Assembly: GCF_000023925.1 (NCBI RefSeq)
Contig: NC_013169.1
Location: 1,612,001 to 1,676,000 of the forward strand
Direction: 5' to 3'
Length of the DNA: 64,000 bases
Source of the DNA: Kytococcus sedentarius DSM 20547
Lineage (GTDB): Bacteria > Actinomycetota > Actinomycetes > Actinomycetales > Dermatophilaceae
Made by a program: the position numbers and the translations under genes. Of the stretch, positions 63,466 through 64,000 are shown piece by piece. The notes under the pieces are model-generated. The model was not told where the DNA came from. It was given only the letters and a program-made list of their open reading frames with translations, and ran no database searches. The first letter of the stretch is position 1. Each line of letters opens with the position of its first letter.

Positions 63466-64000
63466 TCAGCGCAGGGCGCGCGGGGTCTCGCCCCGCTCCA
63501 CGGCGGCGCGCGGAGTGCGCGAGCCGCGCATCTGGAAGCTCCGCAGGATCACGTAGCTGGTGAGTCCCTTGGTCTCGCCGGCCCGCTGGGGGAACACGCG
63601 CCCGATCTCGCCCTTCAGGCGGCGAGCCAGCATCCACCCGTCCACCAGGCCCCAGAGCAACATGCCGTAGACGGCGACGAACACACCGATGCGGACCCAC
63701 GAGGACTGCTCGGGCAGATACATCATCACCACGGTGGCCACCAGCACGGTCAGCAGCACCGGCAGCATCACCTGGCCGACCGAGAACCGCCCGTCCACGC
63801 GATCGCGCACGTAGGCCCGGACCGGCCCGCGGTCCCGGGGGGCCAGGTAGCGGTCGTCACCCGCCAGCGTCCCCTGCCGGACGATCGCCCGCTGCCGTGC
63901 CCGCTCCTCGCGGTCGGCCTGCTTGGCGGCCTTGCGGTCGGCCACCACCAGGGGCTTGCGGCGCGCGGCCTCGGCCTCCCGGCGCTTGGGGGTGGGTCGT
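63466..64000 (-). CDS. DUF3043 membrane protein (partial, N-terminus outside window)
   Basis: An actinobacterial DUF3043 protein, function unknown. The visible 178 residues include the conserved basic N-terminal part RPTPKRREAEAARRKPLVV, then DRKAAKQADREERARQRAIV and GDDRYLAPRDRGPVRAYVRD. Two helices follow (VMLPVLLTVLVATVVMMYL and IGVFVAVYGMLLWGLVDGWM). The tail is EIGRVFPQRAGETKGLTSYVILR. The frame runs open to the window edge, so the start lies beyond base 64000. An internal GTG at 63948 is not the true start. Confidence 0.88.
   Translation of the reverse strand, partial: RPTPKRREAEAARRKPLVVADRKAAKQADREERARQRAIVRQGTLAGDDRYLAPRDRGPVRAYVRDRVDGRFSVGQVMLPVLLTVLVATVVMMYLPEQSSWVRIGVFVAVYGMLLWGLVDGWMLARRLKGEIGRVFPQRAGETKGLTSYVILRSFQMRGSRTPRAAVERGETPRALR

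Overview
The window is very GC-rich, with genes packed on both strands and short operons that often overlap by 1 or 4 bases. It belongs to an actinomycete. Lineage markers include SepH, DUF4193, DUF3710, DUF3043, an actinobacterial QcrCAB-CtaE respiratory branch, a coproporphyrin-type ferrochelatase, a class II DAHP synthase and many leaderless genes. Gene content fits a Micrococcales member (Dermacoccaceae or Intrasporangiaceae-like), but this is inferred from gene families, not from a database match. No rRNA, tRNA, CRISPR array or insertion sequence was seen.

Layout. 1-20.2 kb, mostly minus strand: partial dxs, an acyltransferase-SGNH fusion, aconitase with a striking operator palindrome far upstream, an RNA methyltransferase, and the conserved run DUF3159/DUF3710/dut/DUF4193. 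Then come an inositol monophosphatase, ferrochelatase and a TRIC-like channel, sepH (plus strand), tdk with a phosphodiesterase-like enzyme and DUF5998, and a GNAT/acyl-CoA-synthetase fusion. 20.2-34.7 kb: an acyl-CoA ligase, then topoisomerase IV parC (plus) and parE (minus), separated by about 8 kb of accessory genes. That interval holds a five- to six-gene cluster (unrecognised 109-aa peptide, ABC ATPase, permease with a broken frame at a G8 run, second membrane protein, SdpI-like immunity protein, possible 27-aa ORF). It also holds an AtoE-type transporter, an exported thermonuclease with a C-terminal cysteine-containing domain, and an APC permease.

34.8-42.1 kb: small conserved proteins, then a mutagenic repair operon (DUF6504, HEPN protein, DnaE2, DinB). 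42.3-51.2 kb: a block resembling the M. tuberculosis Rv2173-Rv2191 neighbourhood (prenyl synthase, Rv2175c-like protein, DAHP synthase, PlsC, exonuclease/GIY-YIG protein) mixed with a ROK kinase and an uncharacterised HExxH lipoprotein pair. 51.2-60.8 kb: trpD, then the aerobic respiratory branch, ctaE-qcrC-qcrA-qcrB on plus and ctaC-ctaD-ctaF on minus, which together would form the bc1-aa3 supercomplex. 60.8-64 kb: aat, erpA, an M20 peptidase and a partial DUF3043 gene.

Most of the window is core metabolism. The part most likely to be new is the peptide/ABC/SdpI cluster at 24.7-28.0 kb, together with the homopolymer that may switch its permease. Two genome-level patterns also recur: a -10 hexamer placed 6-7 nt before the start codon (leaderless transcripts), and an abundant GATGCGG word.
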